From: Solenopsis invicta
Lineage: Eukaryota > Arthropoda > Insecta > Hymenoptera > Formicidae
Reading direction: 5' to 3'
Assembly: GCF_016802725.1 (NCBI RefSeq)
Contig: NC_052669.1
Coordinates: 20,303,770-20,367,769 of the forward strand
Length of the DNA stretch: 64,000 bases
Shown: positions 42,101-53,372 of the stretch, in pieces
Layout of the letters: every line of letters starts with the position of its first letter
Position numbering within the stretch: position 1 is the stretch's first letter
Translations under genes and position numbers: made by a program
Notes under the pieces: generated by a model
What the model was told of the DNA's origin: nothing
What the model saw: only the letters and a program-made list of their open reading frames with translations
The model's database searches: none

Positions 42101-45100
42101 TTCGTACTTTGATTGATATAAATCTTTCGATTTTCACTTTAACGATTTGATCCATAATGACAAAAGTTAGAACTCTTCTCGGGGCTATCAGAACACAGAG
42201 TTATTAAAGAAATTCGCAAAAAAAATTGTACTCATAAATTTGGAAATTTGTCTGATATAAGTCTTCCCTCTTTCACTTCAACAATTCGATACATCGTAAT
42301 AAAAGTTACTACTCTTCCGTGGGCTATCAGAACACAGAGATATTGGAGAAATTCGGAAAAAAATCAATTTTACTAAAAAATTCGAACTTTGACAGATATA
42401 ACTTTTCGTCTGGCACTTTAGCGGTTCGATCTATTATGATAAAAGTTAGAACTCTTCTCGGGACTGTCAGAGCACAGAGATATTTGAGAAATTTGCAAAA
42501 AAGTTTTACTCAAAAATTTCGTACTTTGATTGATATAACTCTTTCGTTTTTCACTTTAACGATTTGATCCATAATGATAAAAGTTAGAACTCTTCTCGGG
42601 GCTATCAGAACACAGAGATATTAAAGAAATCCGCAAAAAAAATTTTACTCAGAAATTTTGAAATTTGACTGATATAAGTCTTCCCTTTTTCACTTCAACA
42701 ATTCGATACATCGTGATAAAAGTTACAACTCTTCTGTGGGCTATCAGAACACAGAGATATTGGAGAAATTCGGAAAAAAACCAATTTTACTAAAATATTT
42801 CGTACTTTGACTGATATAACTCTTTCGTCTGGCACTTTAGCGATTCGATCTATTATGATAAAAGTTAGAACTCTTTTCGGGGCTATCAGAACACAGAGAT
42901 ATTAAAGAAATTCGCAAAAAAAATTTTACTCAGATATTTCGAAATTTGACTGATCTAAGTCTTCCCTTTTTCACTTCAACAATTCGATACATCGTGATAA
43001 AAGTTACAACTCTTCTGTGGGCTATCAGAACACAGAGATATTGGAGAAATTCGGAAAAAAACCAAATTTACTCAAAAATTTCGAACTTTGACTGATATAA
43101 CTCTTTCGTCTTGCCCTTTAGCGATTCGATCGATTATGATAAAAGTTAGAACTCTTCTGAGGGCTATAAAAACACAGAGATATTTGAGAAATTCGCAAAA
43201 AAGTTTTACTCAAAATTTCGTACTTCGATTAATATAACTCTTTCGTTTTTCACTTTAACGATTTGATCCATAATGATAAAAGTTAGAACTTTTCTCGGGG
43301 CTATCAGAACACAGAGATATTAAAGAAATTCTCAAAAAAAATTTACTCAAAGATTTCGAAATTTGACTGATATAAGTCTTCCCTTTTTCACTTCAACAAT
43401 TCGATACATCGTGATAAAAGTTACAACTCTTTTGTGGGCTATCAGAACACAGAGATATTGGAGAAATTCGGAAAAAAAACAATTATACTCAAAAATTTCG
43501 AACTTTGACTGATATAACTTTTTCGTCTGGCACATTAGCGATTCGATCTATTATGATAAAAATTAGAACTCTTCTCGAGACTGTCAGAGAACAGAGATGT
43601 TGGAGAAATTCGCAAAAAAGTTTTTCTCAAAATTTCGTTCTTTGACTGATATAACTTTTTCGTCTTTCACTTTAGCGATTCGATCGATTATGATATAAGT
43701 TAGAACTCTTCTGGGGGCTATAAAAACACAGAGATATTTGAGAAATTCGCAAATAAGTGTTACTCAAAATTTCGTACTTTGATTGATATAACTCTTTCGT
43801 TTTTCACTTTAACGATTTGATCCATAATGATAAAAGTTAGAACTCTTCTCGGGGCTATCAGAACACAGAGATATTAAAGAAATTCGCAAAAAAAATTTTA
43901 CTCAAATATTTCGAAATTTGACTGATATAAGTCTTCCCTTTTTCACTTCAACAATTCGATACATCGTGATAAAAGTTACAACTCTTCTGTGGGCTATCAG
44001 AACACAGAGATATTGGAGAAATTCGGAAAAAAACCAAATTTACTCAAAAATTTCGAACTTTGACTGATATAACTCTTTCGTCTTGCCTTTTAGCGATTCG
44101 ATCTATTATGATAAATGTTAGAAATCTTTTCGGGGCTATCAGAACACAGAGATGTTGGAGAAATTCGCAAAAAAGTTTTACTCAAAAATTTCGTACTTTG
44201 ATTGATATAAATCTTTCGATTTTCACTTTAACGATTTGATCCATAATGACAAAAGTTAGAACTCTTCTCGGGGCTATCAGAACACAGAGTTATTAAAGAA
44301 ATTCGCAAAAAAAATTATACTCATAAATTTGGAAATTTGTCTGATATAAGTCTTCCCTCTTTCACTTCAACAATTCGATACATCGTAATAAAAGTTACTA
44401 CTCTTCCGTGGGCTATCAGAACACAGAGATATTGGAGAAATTCGGAAAAAAATCAATTTTACTAAAAAATTCGAACTTTGACAGATATAACTTTTCGTCT
44501 GGCACTTTAGCGGTTCGATCTATTATGATAAAAGTTAGAACTCTTCTCGGGACTGTCAGAGCACAGAGATATTTGAGAAATTTGCAAAAAAGTTTTACTC
44601 AAAAATTTCGTACTTTGATTGATATAACTCTTTCGTTTTTCACTTTAACGATTTGATCCATAATGATAAAAGTTAGAACTCTTCTCGGGGCTATCAGAAC
44701 ACAGAGATATTAAAGAAATCCGCAAAAAAAATTTTACTCTGAAATTTTGAAATTTGACTGATATAAGTCTTCCCTTTTTCACTTCAACAATTCGATACAT
44801 CGTGATAAAAGTTACAACTCTTCTGTGGGCTATCAGAACACAGAGATATTGGAGAAATTCGGAAAAAAACCAATTTTACTAAAATATTTCGTACTTTGAC
44901 TGATATAACTCTTTCGTCTGGCACTTTAGCGATTCGATCTATTATGATAAAAGTTAGAACTCTTTTCGGGGCTATCAGAACACAGAGATATTAAAGAAAT
45001 TCGCAAAAAAAATTTTACTCAGATATTTCGAAATTTGACTGATCTAAGTCTTCCCTTTTTCACTTCAACAATTCGATACATCGTGATAAAAGTTACAACT

Positions 45101-46500
45101 CTTCTGTGGGCTATCAGAACACAGAGATATTGGAGAAATTCGGAAAAAAACCAAATTTACTCAAAAATTTCGAACTTTGACTGATATAACTCTTTCGTCT
45201 TGCCCTTTAGCGATTCGATCGATTATGATAAAAGTTAGAACTCTTCTGAGGGCTATAAAAACACAGAGATATTTGAGAAATTCGCAAAAAAGTTTTACTC
45301 AAAATTTCGTACTTCGATTAATATAACTCTTTCGTTTTTCACTTTAACGATTTGATCCATAATGATAAAAGTTAGAACTTTTCTCGGGGCTATCAGAACA
45401 CAGAGATATTAAAGAAATTCTCAAAAAAAATTTACTCAAAGATTTCGAAATTTGACTGATATAAGTCTTCCCTTTTTCACTTCAACAATTCGATACATCG
45501 TGATAAAAGTTACAACTCTTTTGTGGGCTATCAGAACACAGAGATATTGGAGAAATTCGGAAAAAAAACAATTATACTCAAAAATTTCGAACTTTGACTG
45601 ATATAACTTTTTCGTCTGGCACATTAGCGATTCGATCTATTATGATAAAAATTAGAACTCTTCTCGAGACTGTCAGAGAACAGAGATGTTGGAGAAATTC
45701 GCAAAAAAGTTTTTCTCAAAATTTCGTTCTTTGACTGATATAACTTTTTCGTCTTTCACTTTAGCGATTCGATCGATTATGATATAAGTTAGAACTCTTC
45801 TGGGGGCTATAAAAACACAGAGATATTTGAGAAATTCGCAAAAAAGTGTTACTCAAAATTTCGTACTTTGATTGATATAACTCTTTCGTTTTTCACTTTA
45901 ACGATTTGATCCATAATGATAAAAGTTAGAACTCTTCTCGGGGCTATCAGAACACAGAGATATTAAAGAAATTCGCAAAAAAAATTTTACTCAAATATTT
46001 CGAAATTTGACTGATATAAGTCTTCCCTTTTTCACTTCAACAATTCGATACATCGTGATAAAAGTTACAACTCTTCTGTGGGCTATCAGAACACAGAGAT
46101 ATTGGAGAAATTCGGAAAAAAACCAAATTTACTCAAAAATTTCGAACTTTGACTGATATAACTCTTTCGTCTTGCCTTTTAGCGATTCGATCTATTATGA
46201 TAAATGTTAGAAATCTTTTCGGGGCTATCAGAACACAGAGATGTTGGAGAAATTCGCAAAAAAGTTTTACTCAAAAATTTCGTACTTTGATTGATATAAA
46301 TCTTTCGATTTTCACTTTAACGATTTGATCCATAATGACAAAAGTTAGAACTCTTCTCGGGGCTATCAGAACACAGAGTTATTAAAGAAATTCGCAAAAA
46401 AAATTGTACTCATAAATTTGGAAATTTGACTGATATAAGTCTTCCCTCTTTCACTTCAACAATTCGATACATCGTAATAAAAGTTACTACTCTTCCGTGG
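36191..46500 (+). repeat. Homogenised HOR block: two 22-mers then two 15-mers
   Basis: Unit starts at 36191, 39257, 42323, 44412 and 46501 (GGGCTATCAGAA.. followed by GGAAAAAAATCAATTTTACT). The periods are 3066, 3066, 2089 and 2089 bp, or 22, 22, 15 and 15 monomers. Copies are nearly identical by eye; private changes include GAATACAG at about 39264 and TTTGTCTGATATAAG at about 42248 and 44337. The 15-mer equals the 22-mer minus two blocks. One is about 696 bp (5 monomers) between two copies of the same A-D pair; the other is about 281 bp (2 monomers, containing CTGGCACTTAAGCG and TATTACGATAAAAG). The unit starting at 46501 returns to the 22-mer type (CAGGGTTATCAG at about 46775) before the array changes character. 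Confidence 0.9.
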
Positions 46501-47529
46501 GCTATCAGAACACAGAGATATTGGAGAAATTCGGAAAAAAATCAATTTTACTAAAAAATTCGAACTTTGACAGATATAACTTTTCGTCTGGCACTTTAGC
46601 GGTTCGATCTATTATGATAAAAGTTAAAACTCTTCTCGGGACTGTCAGAGCACAGAGATATTTGAGAAATTTGCAAAAAAGTTTTACTCAAAAATTTCGT
46701 ACTTTGATTGATATAACTCTTTCGTTTTTCACTTTAACGATTTGATCCATAATGATAAAAGTTAGAACTCTTCTCAGGGTTATCAGAACACAGATATAAT
46801 AAAGAAATTCGCAAAAAAATTTTGCTCAAGAATTTCGAAATTTGACTGATATAAGTCTTCCCTTTTTCACTTCAACAATTCGATACATCGTGATAAAAGT
46901 TACAACTCTTCTGTGGGCTATCAGAACACAGAGATATTGGAGAAATTCGGAAAAAAACCAATTTTACTAAAAAATTTCGAACTTTGACTGATATAACTCT
47001 TTCGTCTGGCACTTTAGCGATTCGATCTATTATGATAAAAGTTAGAACTCTTTTCGGGGCTATCAGAACACAGAGATGTTGGAGAAATTCGCAAAAAAGT
47101 TTTACTCAAAAATTTCGTAGTTTGACTGATATAACTTTTTCGTCTTTCACTTTAGCGATTCGATCGATTATGATAAAAGTTAGAACTCTTCTGGGCGCTA
47201 TAAAAACACAGAGGTATTTGAGAAATTCGCAAAAAAGTTTTACTCAAAATTTCGTACTTTGATTGATATAACTTTTTCGTCTTTCACTTTAGCGATTCGA
47301 TCTATTATGATAAAAGTTAGAACTCTTTTCGGGGCTATCAGAACACAGAGATGTTGGAGAAATTCGCAAAAAAGTTTTACTCAAAAATTTCGTACTTTGA
47401 TTGATATAACTCTTTCGTTTTTCACTTTAACGATTTGATCCATAATGATAAAAGTTAGAACTCTTCTCGGGGCTATCAGAACACAGAGATATTAAAGAAA
47501 TTCGCAAAAAAAATTTTACTCAAAAATTT

Positions 47530-48604
47530 CGATTTTTGACTGATATAAGTCTTGCTTTTTTCACTTTAGCGGTTCGACCCATTATGATAAATTTAGAACT
47601 CTTCTGGGGGCTATCAGAACACAGAGATATTGGAGAAATTGGCAAAAAAAATTTTACTCAAAAATTTCGAGCTTTGTCTGATATAAGTCTTCCGTTTTTC
47701 ACTTTAGCGGTTCAATCCATTATGATAAAAGTTAGAACTTTTCTGGAGGCTATCAGAAGACAGAGATATTGGATAAAATCCAAAAAAAAATTTTACTCAA
47801 AATTTTGAACTTTGACTGATATAAGTCTTTCGATTTTCACTTTAGCGATTCGATCCATCATGATAAAAGTTAGAAATTTTCTGTGGGCTATCAGAACTCA
47901 GAAATATTGGAGAAATTCGAAAAAAAGTTTTACTCAAAAATTTCGATTTTTGACTGATATAAGACTTCCTTTTTTCACTTTAGCGGTTCGATCCATTATG
48001 ATAAAAGTTAGAACTCTTTCGGGGCTATCAGAACACAGAGATATTGGAGAAATTCGCAAAAAGAATTTTACTCAAAAATTTCGATTTTTGACTGATATAC
48101 GTCTTGCTTTTTTCACTTTAGCGGTTCAATCCATTATGATAAAAGTTTGAACACTTTCGGGGTCTATCAGAACACAGAGATATTGGAGAAATACGCAAAA
48201 AAAATTTTACTCATGTATTTCGATTTTTGACTGATATAAGTCTTGCTTTTTTCACTTTAGCGGTTCGATCCATTATGATAAAAGTTAGAACTCTTTCGGG
48301 GCTATCAGAACACAGAGATATTGGAGAAATACGCAAAAAAAATTTTACTCAATAATTTCGAACTTTGACTGATATAAGTTTTTCGTTTTCCACTTTAGCT
48401 ATTCGATCCATCATGATAAAAGTTAGGAATCTTCTGTGGTCTATCAGAACTCAGAAATATTGGAGAAATTCGCATAAACCATTTTACTCAATAAATTCGA
48501 TTTTTGACTGATATAAGTCTTCCGTTTTTCACTTTAGCGGTTCGATCCATTATGATAAAAGTTAGAACTCTTCCGGGGGCTATCAGAACACAGAGATATT
48601 GGAG
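47530..48604 (+). repeat. Diverged edge monomers of the satellite
   Basis: About eight monomers that do not follow the C-A-B or C-A-D-E order. They carry private changes (TTTCGATTTTTGACTG, TCTTGCTTTTTTCACTTTAGCGG, CTATCAGAACTCAGAAATATTGG) not seen inside the array. All are close to one generic type, GATATTGGAGAAATTCGC.. ..TTTAGCGGTTCGATCCATTATG. Two ORFs of 90 and 112 aa here (47536-47808, 47812-48150) reflect 138-bp monomers in frame and have no domain. The last monomer is cut at GATATTGGAG by the retrotransposon. Confidence 0.85.
48601..48604. repeat. Target-site duplication GGAG (left copy)
   Basis: GGAG lies immediately left of the LTR that begins TGTGGAATAG and again at 54213-54216 immediately right of the other LTR. 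The intact monomer has ATTGGAGAAATACGC, so joining the two flanks restores a normal monomer. Four bases is usual for Ty3/gypsy elements. Confidence 0.85.
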
Positions 48605-49417
48605 TGTGGAATAGGCACGATAGGCCGATTTGCAAGGAACTAAACGTATTAATATAAAGAACAGACTTTTATTATCCCGTGATACATATGTAGGAGATGT
48701 GGGTGCGAGTGTATGTATATGTAAGCGCGGATGTAGGTGTGTAAATATGATTGCGTGTGTATGTGACTGTGGAGCGTCACTCGAACAGTCGCGGCTGCGG
48801 GTTGTGCGACTCCTCTCTGTTCTCGGTCGCCCCGGTGTCGGCGGGTCGATGTCCGATTCGTCACCGGCCACGGGGTTACTAGTGGCCTGACTGGGCGACG
48901 ACGGCGTTTGTACCGCCACGTCCTTCCCTCTAGGTGTGCGAGGTTCCGTCGTCTTCCAAGGTTTCTTCGGCAAGGTGACAGGGATGAGCCTCCAAGGTAG
49001 CGAGGTAGTGCGGAGTTCCGACTCTTCCTTACTTGGTCGCTGGGCTGGTGGTTGCGACTGGATGGGGAGGTCCCTTGCTCGAATTAGGCGTTTCCTCGGC
49101 AGAGTTAGCAAATTCTGCCTGGGCCGTCGACTCCTGGGCAGGAGTCGGTCAATTGAGAGTACACAGTACTCAACAGTAGGTTACTTCAGATGCCGTTACG
49201 GTACAGAGGCCCCTAGGAGCTCACTCTGTGAGTGCGAAAAGGCTGCTGGGCTTGGTTCCGCCCGCGCTTATATCCCCTTGGTGGATGCTTTTTAAACACG
49301 AGAAAGCGTCCGCACTCGGCCGCGTCGCCACCTCGCGGCGGTAGCGCGCACTAGCGTTTGGCGAGCGCGCGCCCGCGAGCGCGCGTAATGGTGTTTCCTA
49401 ATGGAACGGCTGCCACA
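48605..49417 (-). repeat. 3' LTR of the retrotransposon (left copy)
   Basis: Starts TGTGGAATAG and ends GGCTGCCACA on the plus strand, so it reads TG..CA on the element's own strand. It is 813 bp against 825 bp for the other LTR. The other LTR has an extra stretch of about 25 bp near 53618-53642 (ending GGGATGTTGG), and this one has a few extra bases near 49229 (GTGAGTGCG) and 49260. By hand I count roughly 30-35 substitutions over about 780 aligned bases (about 4 %). The ORFs seen inside it also occur in the other LTR and show no domain. Confidence 0.93.
48668..48673 (-). promoter_or_regulatory. Polyadenylation signal AATAAA in the 3' LTR
   Basis: TTTATT on the plus strand is AATAAA in the element's sense. 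The same signal is at 53451-53456 in the other LTR. It lies about 65 bp from the outer LTR end, a typical place for the R-region signal of a gypsy-type LTR. Confidence 0.6.
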
Positions 49418-49430
49418 GGGCTCCCCTGCC
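49418..49430 (-). promoter_or_regulatory. Putative polypurine tract
   Basis: On the element's strand the 13 bases directly before the 3' LTR read GGCAGGGGAGCCC, a short purine-rich stretch where plus-strand DNA priming would be expected. It is interrupted by pyrimidines, so the assignment rests mainly on position. Confidence 0.5.
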
Positions 49431-49446
49431 AGTGGGGGACCCACGA

Positions 49447-52400
49447 TTAATGTCTTCCTCCTGCCTGGAAATGATCCGGGAAATGAACCCGTCTGCCTGA
49501 ACGTGTAATTCTTGGGGGCGCCTCCTTTGATCTTTCCATTTGTCCCTCATCCGTTCTGCTGGTTTCTTCTGAATCCGCCAATATATAAGCGGGTTTGACT
49601 CTGTCGACCGATACGTTCACACTTTTCCCTTGAACTTTTACTCGGATTGTTTTTTCCGTTCGGTCGAGTACTTCAAATGGACCATCATAAGGTGGTTGGA
49701 GAATGGATTTTGGACCGTCGTGGCGAACGAAAACGTGACTTGTTGTTGCCATCTCCTTGAAAACGAATGGTCTCTTGTTATCGTGATTTGTCCCTTCTTT
49801 GTAGATGATTGAATTTATTTCGCAGCGTCGTGACCAATTGTGCCTTATCATTCGTTGTTGCTGTTGCTAATTTATTAATGAACTGTCCTGGTAGTCGTAG
49901 TGTTTCACCGTATACCAACTCGGCTGTTGTTGCGCCCAAGTCCTCGCGCCACGCTGACCGGATCCCCAGGAGTATTGTAGGTAAGGTGATTGTCCATTTG
50001 TTGTTGCCGTGGCACTTTATTGCTGCTTTGAGTTGACGGTGGAACCTCGCCACCAAGCCGTTCGCCTGTGGATGGTATGCCGTGATTCTTAGATGCTTGC
50101 TGTCTATTAGTTCGTTCAATTGCCTGAATAGTTGAGATTCGAACTGGCGTCCTTGGTCTGTCGTGATGTCCAATGGAACTCCGAAACGGCTAATCCAACC
50201 GGAATAGAATGACTTAGCAACCGTCTCCGCTTCCTGGTTTTCCATTGGTATAGCTTCCGCCCATCTCGAAAAACGGTCAACACATGTGAGACAATAACGA
50301 TAGCCCTCCGATATCGGCAGAATAATGATGTCTAAATGGACGTGTTCGAAGCGTCTTGTTGGTCGTACAAAGGTCCCCAGAGGTGCTGATATATGCCGTG
50401 TTATTTTTGAGCGTTGGCATGCTGTGCAGGCTCGTGCCCATGCCCGGCACTCGGTGTTCATGGTGGGCCACACGTAGCGTTGCGCTACGAGCCTTGCGGT
50501 GGTTTTTATCCCAGGATGTGCCATTTTGTGTACAGTGTCAAAGGCGATTCGTCTGAATGGTCTTGTCAGGAATGGACGAGGTATACCCGTACTTGTATCG
50601 CACCAGATGGATACTTTAGCGCCGGGGATCTCAATTTGTTTGAGCTGTAGACTTTTCCTTTCATGTAGGTATGCTTTTACTTCTTGGTCTTCTTGTTGTG
50701 ATTTTGCCAAAGCCTCGTAATCCATCCGGATGTATCGCTTCGATTCGTGACAACGTATCTGCGGTAATGTTCTCCTCCCCAGCCACATGTCGTATGTCCG
50801 TAGTGAATTGTCCAATATAATCAAGATGTCGGAACTGGCGTGGCGTGCATTTTTCTGGCTTTTGGTGGAAGGCGAAAATAAGAAGTTTATGGTCAGTGTA
50901 TATGGTGAATTGCCGTGCCTCGACATTGTGTCAGAAATATTTTATCGCCAAATAAATTGCTAGCAGCTCGCGGTCGAATGTGCTGTATTTGATCTCTGTT
51001 TGATTCAATATCTTAGAATAGAAAGCCAGCGGTTCCCATCCGTCGTTGCGCCGTTGTTGAAGTACAGCTCCGATGCTATGATTGGATGCGTCGGTGAAGA
51101 GAGCCAACTCCGTGTGCTTTTGGATGTGCTAATAATGCCGTCTGGGCCAGGCTGTTCTTGGTGTTGTTGAACGCTTGTTGCGCCTCGCTCGTCCATTCAA
51201 TGGTGGCTGAACCTTTTTTGGACCCCAATAAGTCATGGAGTGGTGCTTGTGTCTTTGCGGCTTCGGGTATGAATCTTCGGTAGAAATTCAGCATCCCTAA
51301 ATACCGTCTGAGCTCTTTTGCTGTCCTGGGCGACTGGAAGTCCTGTAGAGCTTGCACCCGCGTAGGCAGTGGTTGTGTACCGTCCGGGGTTACGAGGTAT
51401 CCCAAGAATTCTATTTTAGGTTGACCAAAGACACATTTTGCAGGGTTGAGAACTATGCCATATTCTTTCAGGCGTTCAAATAGAATCTTGAGGTGCTGGA
51501 GATGTTCCGCTTCAGAAGTTGACGCGACCAATATATCGTCAATGTATGCGTAGCAAAAGTTTAAGCCACGCAATACTTCGTCGATGAATCGCTGGAAAGT
51601 TTGTGCTGCATTGCGTAGACCGAACGACATGTAGGGAAACTCGAACATGCCGAAAGGTGTTGTGATTGCTGTTTTATCGATGTCTTCTTCCGCTACTGTA
51701 ATTTGCTGATATGCCCGTACCAAATCTAAAGTGCTGTAGATCTTGATGCCTTCCAATGCTTGAGCGAAATCATGAATGTGCCGAACCGGATATCGGTCTG
51801 GAATAGAGCGGGCATTTAAGGCTCGATAGTCGTCGCATGGTCTCCATTCTTCGCTTTTCTTGGGCACTAAATGTAAGGGCGAGGCCCAACAGCTTTTTGA
51901 TGGTCTAGCGATGCCGAGTTCTAACATCTTCTGGAATTCCTGTTTGGCGACGGCCAGCCTTTCTGGTGCCAGTCTACGTGGTTTGCAATTGATTGGTGGG
52001 CCCGATGTTGTTTTTATATAATGTTTTGTACGATGTTTTACTTCCTGGGGTCGTCCATCCGGTCGTGTGATGTCTGGGAATTCACCAAGAAGTTTGTGGT
52101 AAGGCGTAGCTCCTGCTATCGCTCTAATAGATGGTTCGAAGTGGCTAATGCAGCGCCCTGTTGTCGTCAGCCCAGTAACACGGTCCACCAGTCGGCGATT
52201 CCTGAGATCCACCAGCAAATCAAAGTGTGATAGGAAGTCTGCGCCAATGATTGGTTTCGCTACGTCGGCCACGATGAAACGCCACGTAAAAGGACGTCTA
52301 AGGCCCAGGTTTAAAGTTAATGCTTTTGGCCCGTAGGTGTGTATAGTTGTTCCGTTTGCTGCCGCTAACTGGTACGTCGATCTCGTGCATGGCCCGCGAA

Positions 52401-52611
52401 GGTATTTCCGTGGGTACACGCAGAGATCTGCTCCTGTGTCCACCAAGAAATCAATTCTTGTGTCTTGGTCTGTTACGTGGAGGCGGCGTGTTGGATTTTG
52501 CTCCCCGTTTGCCGCCATTATTGGGGAGTTGTGGCGTTTCCCAATTTCCGGGCACTGCAAGGTGGTTGACATTTCTGCGCGGTTTGTCCAAACTTGTAGT
52601 GATACCAACAC
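49447..52611 (-). pseudogene. pol: Retrotransposon pol (PR-RT-RNaseH-integrase), broken
   Basis: The first segment (52611-51076, 511 aa open) holds an aspartic protease (LVDTGAD), then reverse transcriptase with the active-site motif YIDD. Breaks follow in this order. The frame shifts near 51110, just before RNase H. Within RNase H an in-frame TGA lies at 50931-50933. The frame shifts again near 50730, into a segment with the integrase HHCC zinc finger (HKMAHPG, CTACQRS) and catalytic core. It shifts once more near 49800 to reach the GPY/F module (YDGPFEVLDR) and the C-terminus. The core shows HLD, then TTDQG, and 35 residues later GLVARFHR, so the catalytic Glu is Ala (codon GCG at 50048-50050). 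No chromodomain is seen. Pol begins inside the end of gag (overlap 52518-52611) in the frame reached by a -1 shift; this is compatible with programmed frameshifting but not proof of it. Confidence 0.92.
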
Positions 52612-53359
52612 ACACTACTTGAGAGTCTCCCTCTGCTTGTGGAACGTGAACGAGATCTTGTTCTATGTCTATCTGGATCTCTGATGCGATTTGACACTTT
52701 CATCGTCTCCATGGACTTCTGTAAGGTGGCAATTTGCTCAAGAATTTCTCGCCGCTGTGTCTCTATCTGCTTCTGGATTTCGCTCTGGCTTGCGGTTACT
52801 TCTGCGATCTGGGGGGTTGGAGCCTTAGTGGCTTCCATGATGGTGTCGGCTGTAACCGCCAATTGGCTAAGTGTTTCGTTCGTCCGTATGACCAAATGCG
52901 GCTGCACGTACGAAGGAAGTCTATTCAACCAAATGGTTCGAAGCATTCCATCGCCTACTGCCTTTCCTGCAAGACTTTGCAAGTATCTCAGGAACTGAGA
53001 TGGTTTGCGATCTCCAATCTCTTCATGCTCTAGGAGTTGCCTTGTTTTGTGTTCCTGGGATATGCCAATCCTTTTGATGAGTTCGGTTTTTAGCATGCTA
53101 TACGGCTGGTCCGCTGGCGGTGATAGGATGATGTCTCGGCACTCCATGGAATAACGTGCTCCGATGGCGGTTAAAGCATATCCAAACTTTGTTGACTCCG
53201 TGCTTATCCCGGCAGCTTGGAAGCCGCGAAAATGTTGAACCATAACTCCGGGTCTGCTGGGGTGAATTCAGGCATTCGCATACCTACTCGGCTGATTTCG
53301 GTGCCTTGCAGAGTTGCTGGTGTTTGACCATTGCCTCCTGACGTACTTGGTGGATCCAT
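52518..53359 (-). pseudogene. gag: Retrotransposon gag, frameshifted
   Basis: The likely start is the ATG at 53359-53357 (MDPPSTSGG), 14 bp after the primer site. The N-terminal segment runs to the motif PADPELWFN typical of gypsy-type capsids, then leaves frame near 53225. The rest is open in another frame from FQAAGIS to 52518 (241-aa ORF from 53243). In order it contains a capsid-like helical region, a Gln/Glu-rich segment likely to be coiled coil (EIQKQIETQRREILEQIATL), an Arg/Ser-rich stretch (RSRSRSTSRGR), and the zinc knuckle CWYHYKFGQTAQKC. This knuckle has His at the second ligand position rather than the classical CCHC. Gag would form the particle and bind the element's RNA. The frameshift prevents a full-length product. 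Confidence 0.9.
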
Positions 53360-53372
53360 GGCGGTTCTTTTA

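Larger units (their letters stand above)
1..48604 (+). repeat. 139-bp satellite DNA array with higher-order repeats
   Basis: About 350 head-to-tail copies of an AT-rich monomer, 137-142 bp long, all in one orientation. Each monomer starts near GCTATCAGAACACAGAGAT, followed by an A-run, ACTCAAAAATTTCG, a TTTGACTGATATAA block, and ends ..GATAAAAGTTAGAACTCTTCT. At least five classes differ at fixed positions: C (TTAAAGAAATTCGC.., CTTCAACAATTCGATACATCG), A (CGGAAAAAAACC, CTTGCCCTTTAGCG), B (GATGTTGGAG, TTTAACGATTTGATCC), D (ACTGTCAGAG, TTTTTCTCAAAATTTCG) and E (GCTATAAAAACACAG). They occur in fixed order as trimers and tetramers, so this is a true higher-order-repeat satellite. The 61-103 aa ORFs inside recur with the repeat and carry no protein-domain signal, so I do not call them genes. 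The array runs off the left end of the window. A (peri)centromeric role is inference from size and HOR structure only. Confidence 0.97.

Noticed and set aside
437..46745. Dozens of 61-103 aa ORFs in the satellite
   Set aside because: They are identical or near-identical translations of the same monomer pairs, recur with the HOR period, start at different ATGs and have no domain. They are by-products of a stop-poor frame.
1..48604. CRISPR-like array (regular direct repeats)
   Set aside because: The whole 139-bp unit is repeated with no unique spacers, and the context is eukaryotic.
48630..49295. ORFs of up to 207 aa on both strands over the left LTR and its edge
   Set aside because: They lie in a GC-rich LTR, overlap each other on both strands, are altered in the other LTR, and one runs on into satellite. 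No known domain.
49418..49446. Envelope-like ORF between integrase and the 3' LTR
   Set aside because: Only 29 bp separate the end of pol from the LTR, so there is no room for one.
49630..53033. Plus-strand ORFs inside the retrotransposon
   Set aside because: They are antisense shadows of gag and pol.
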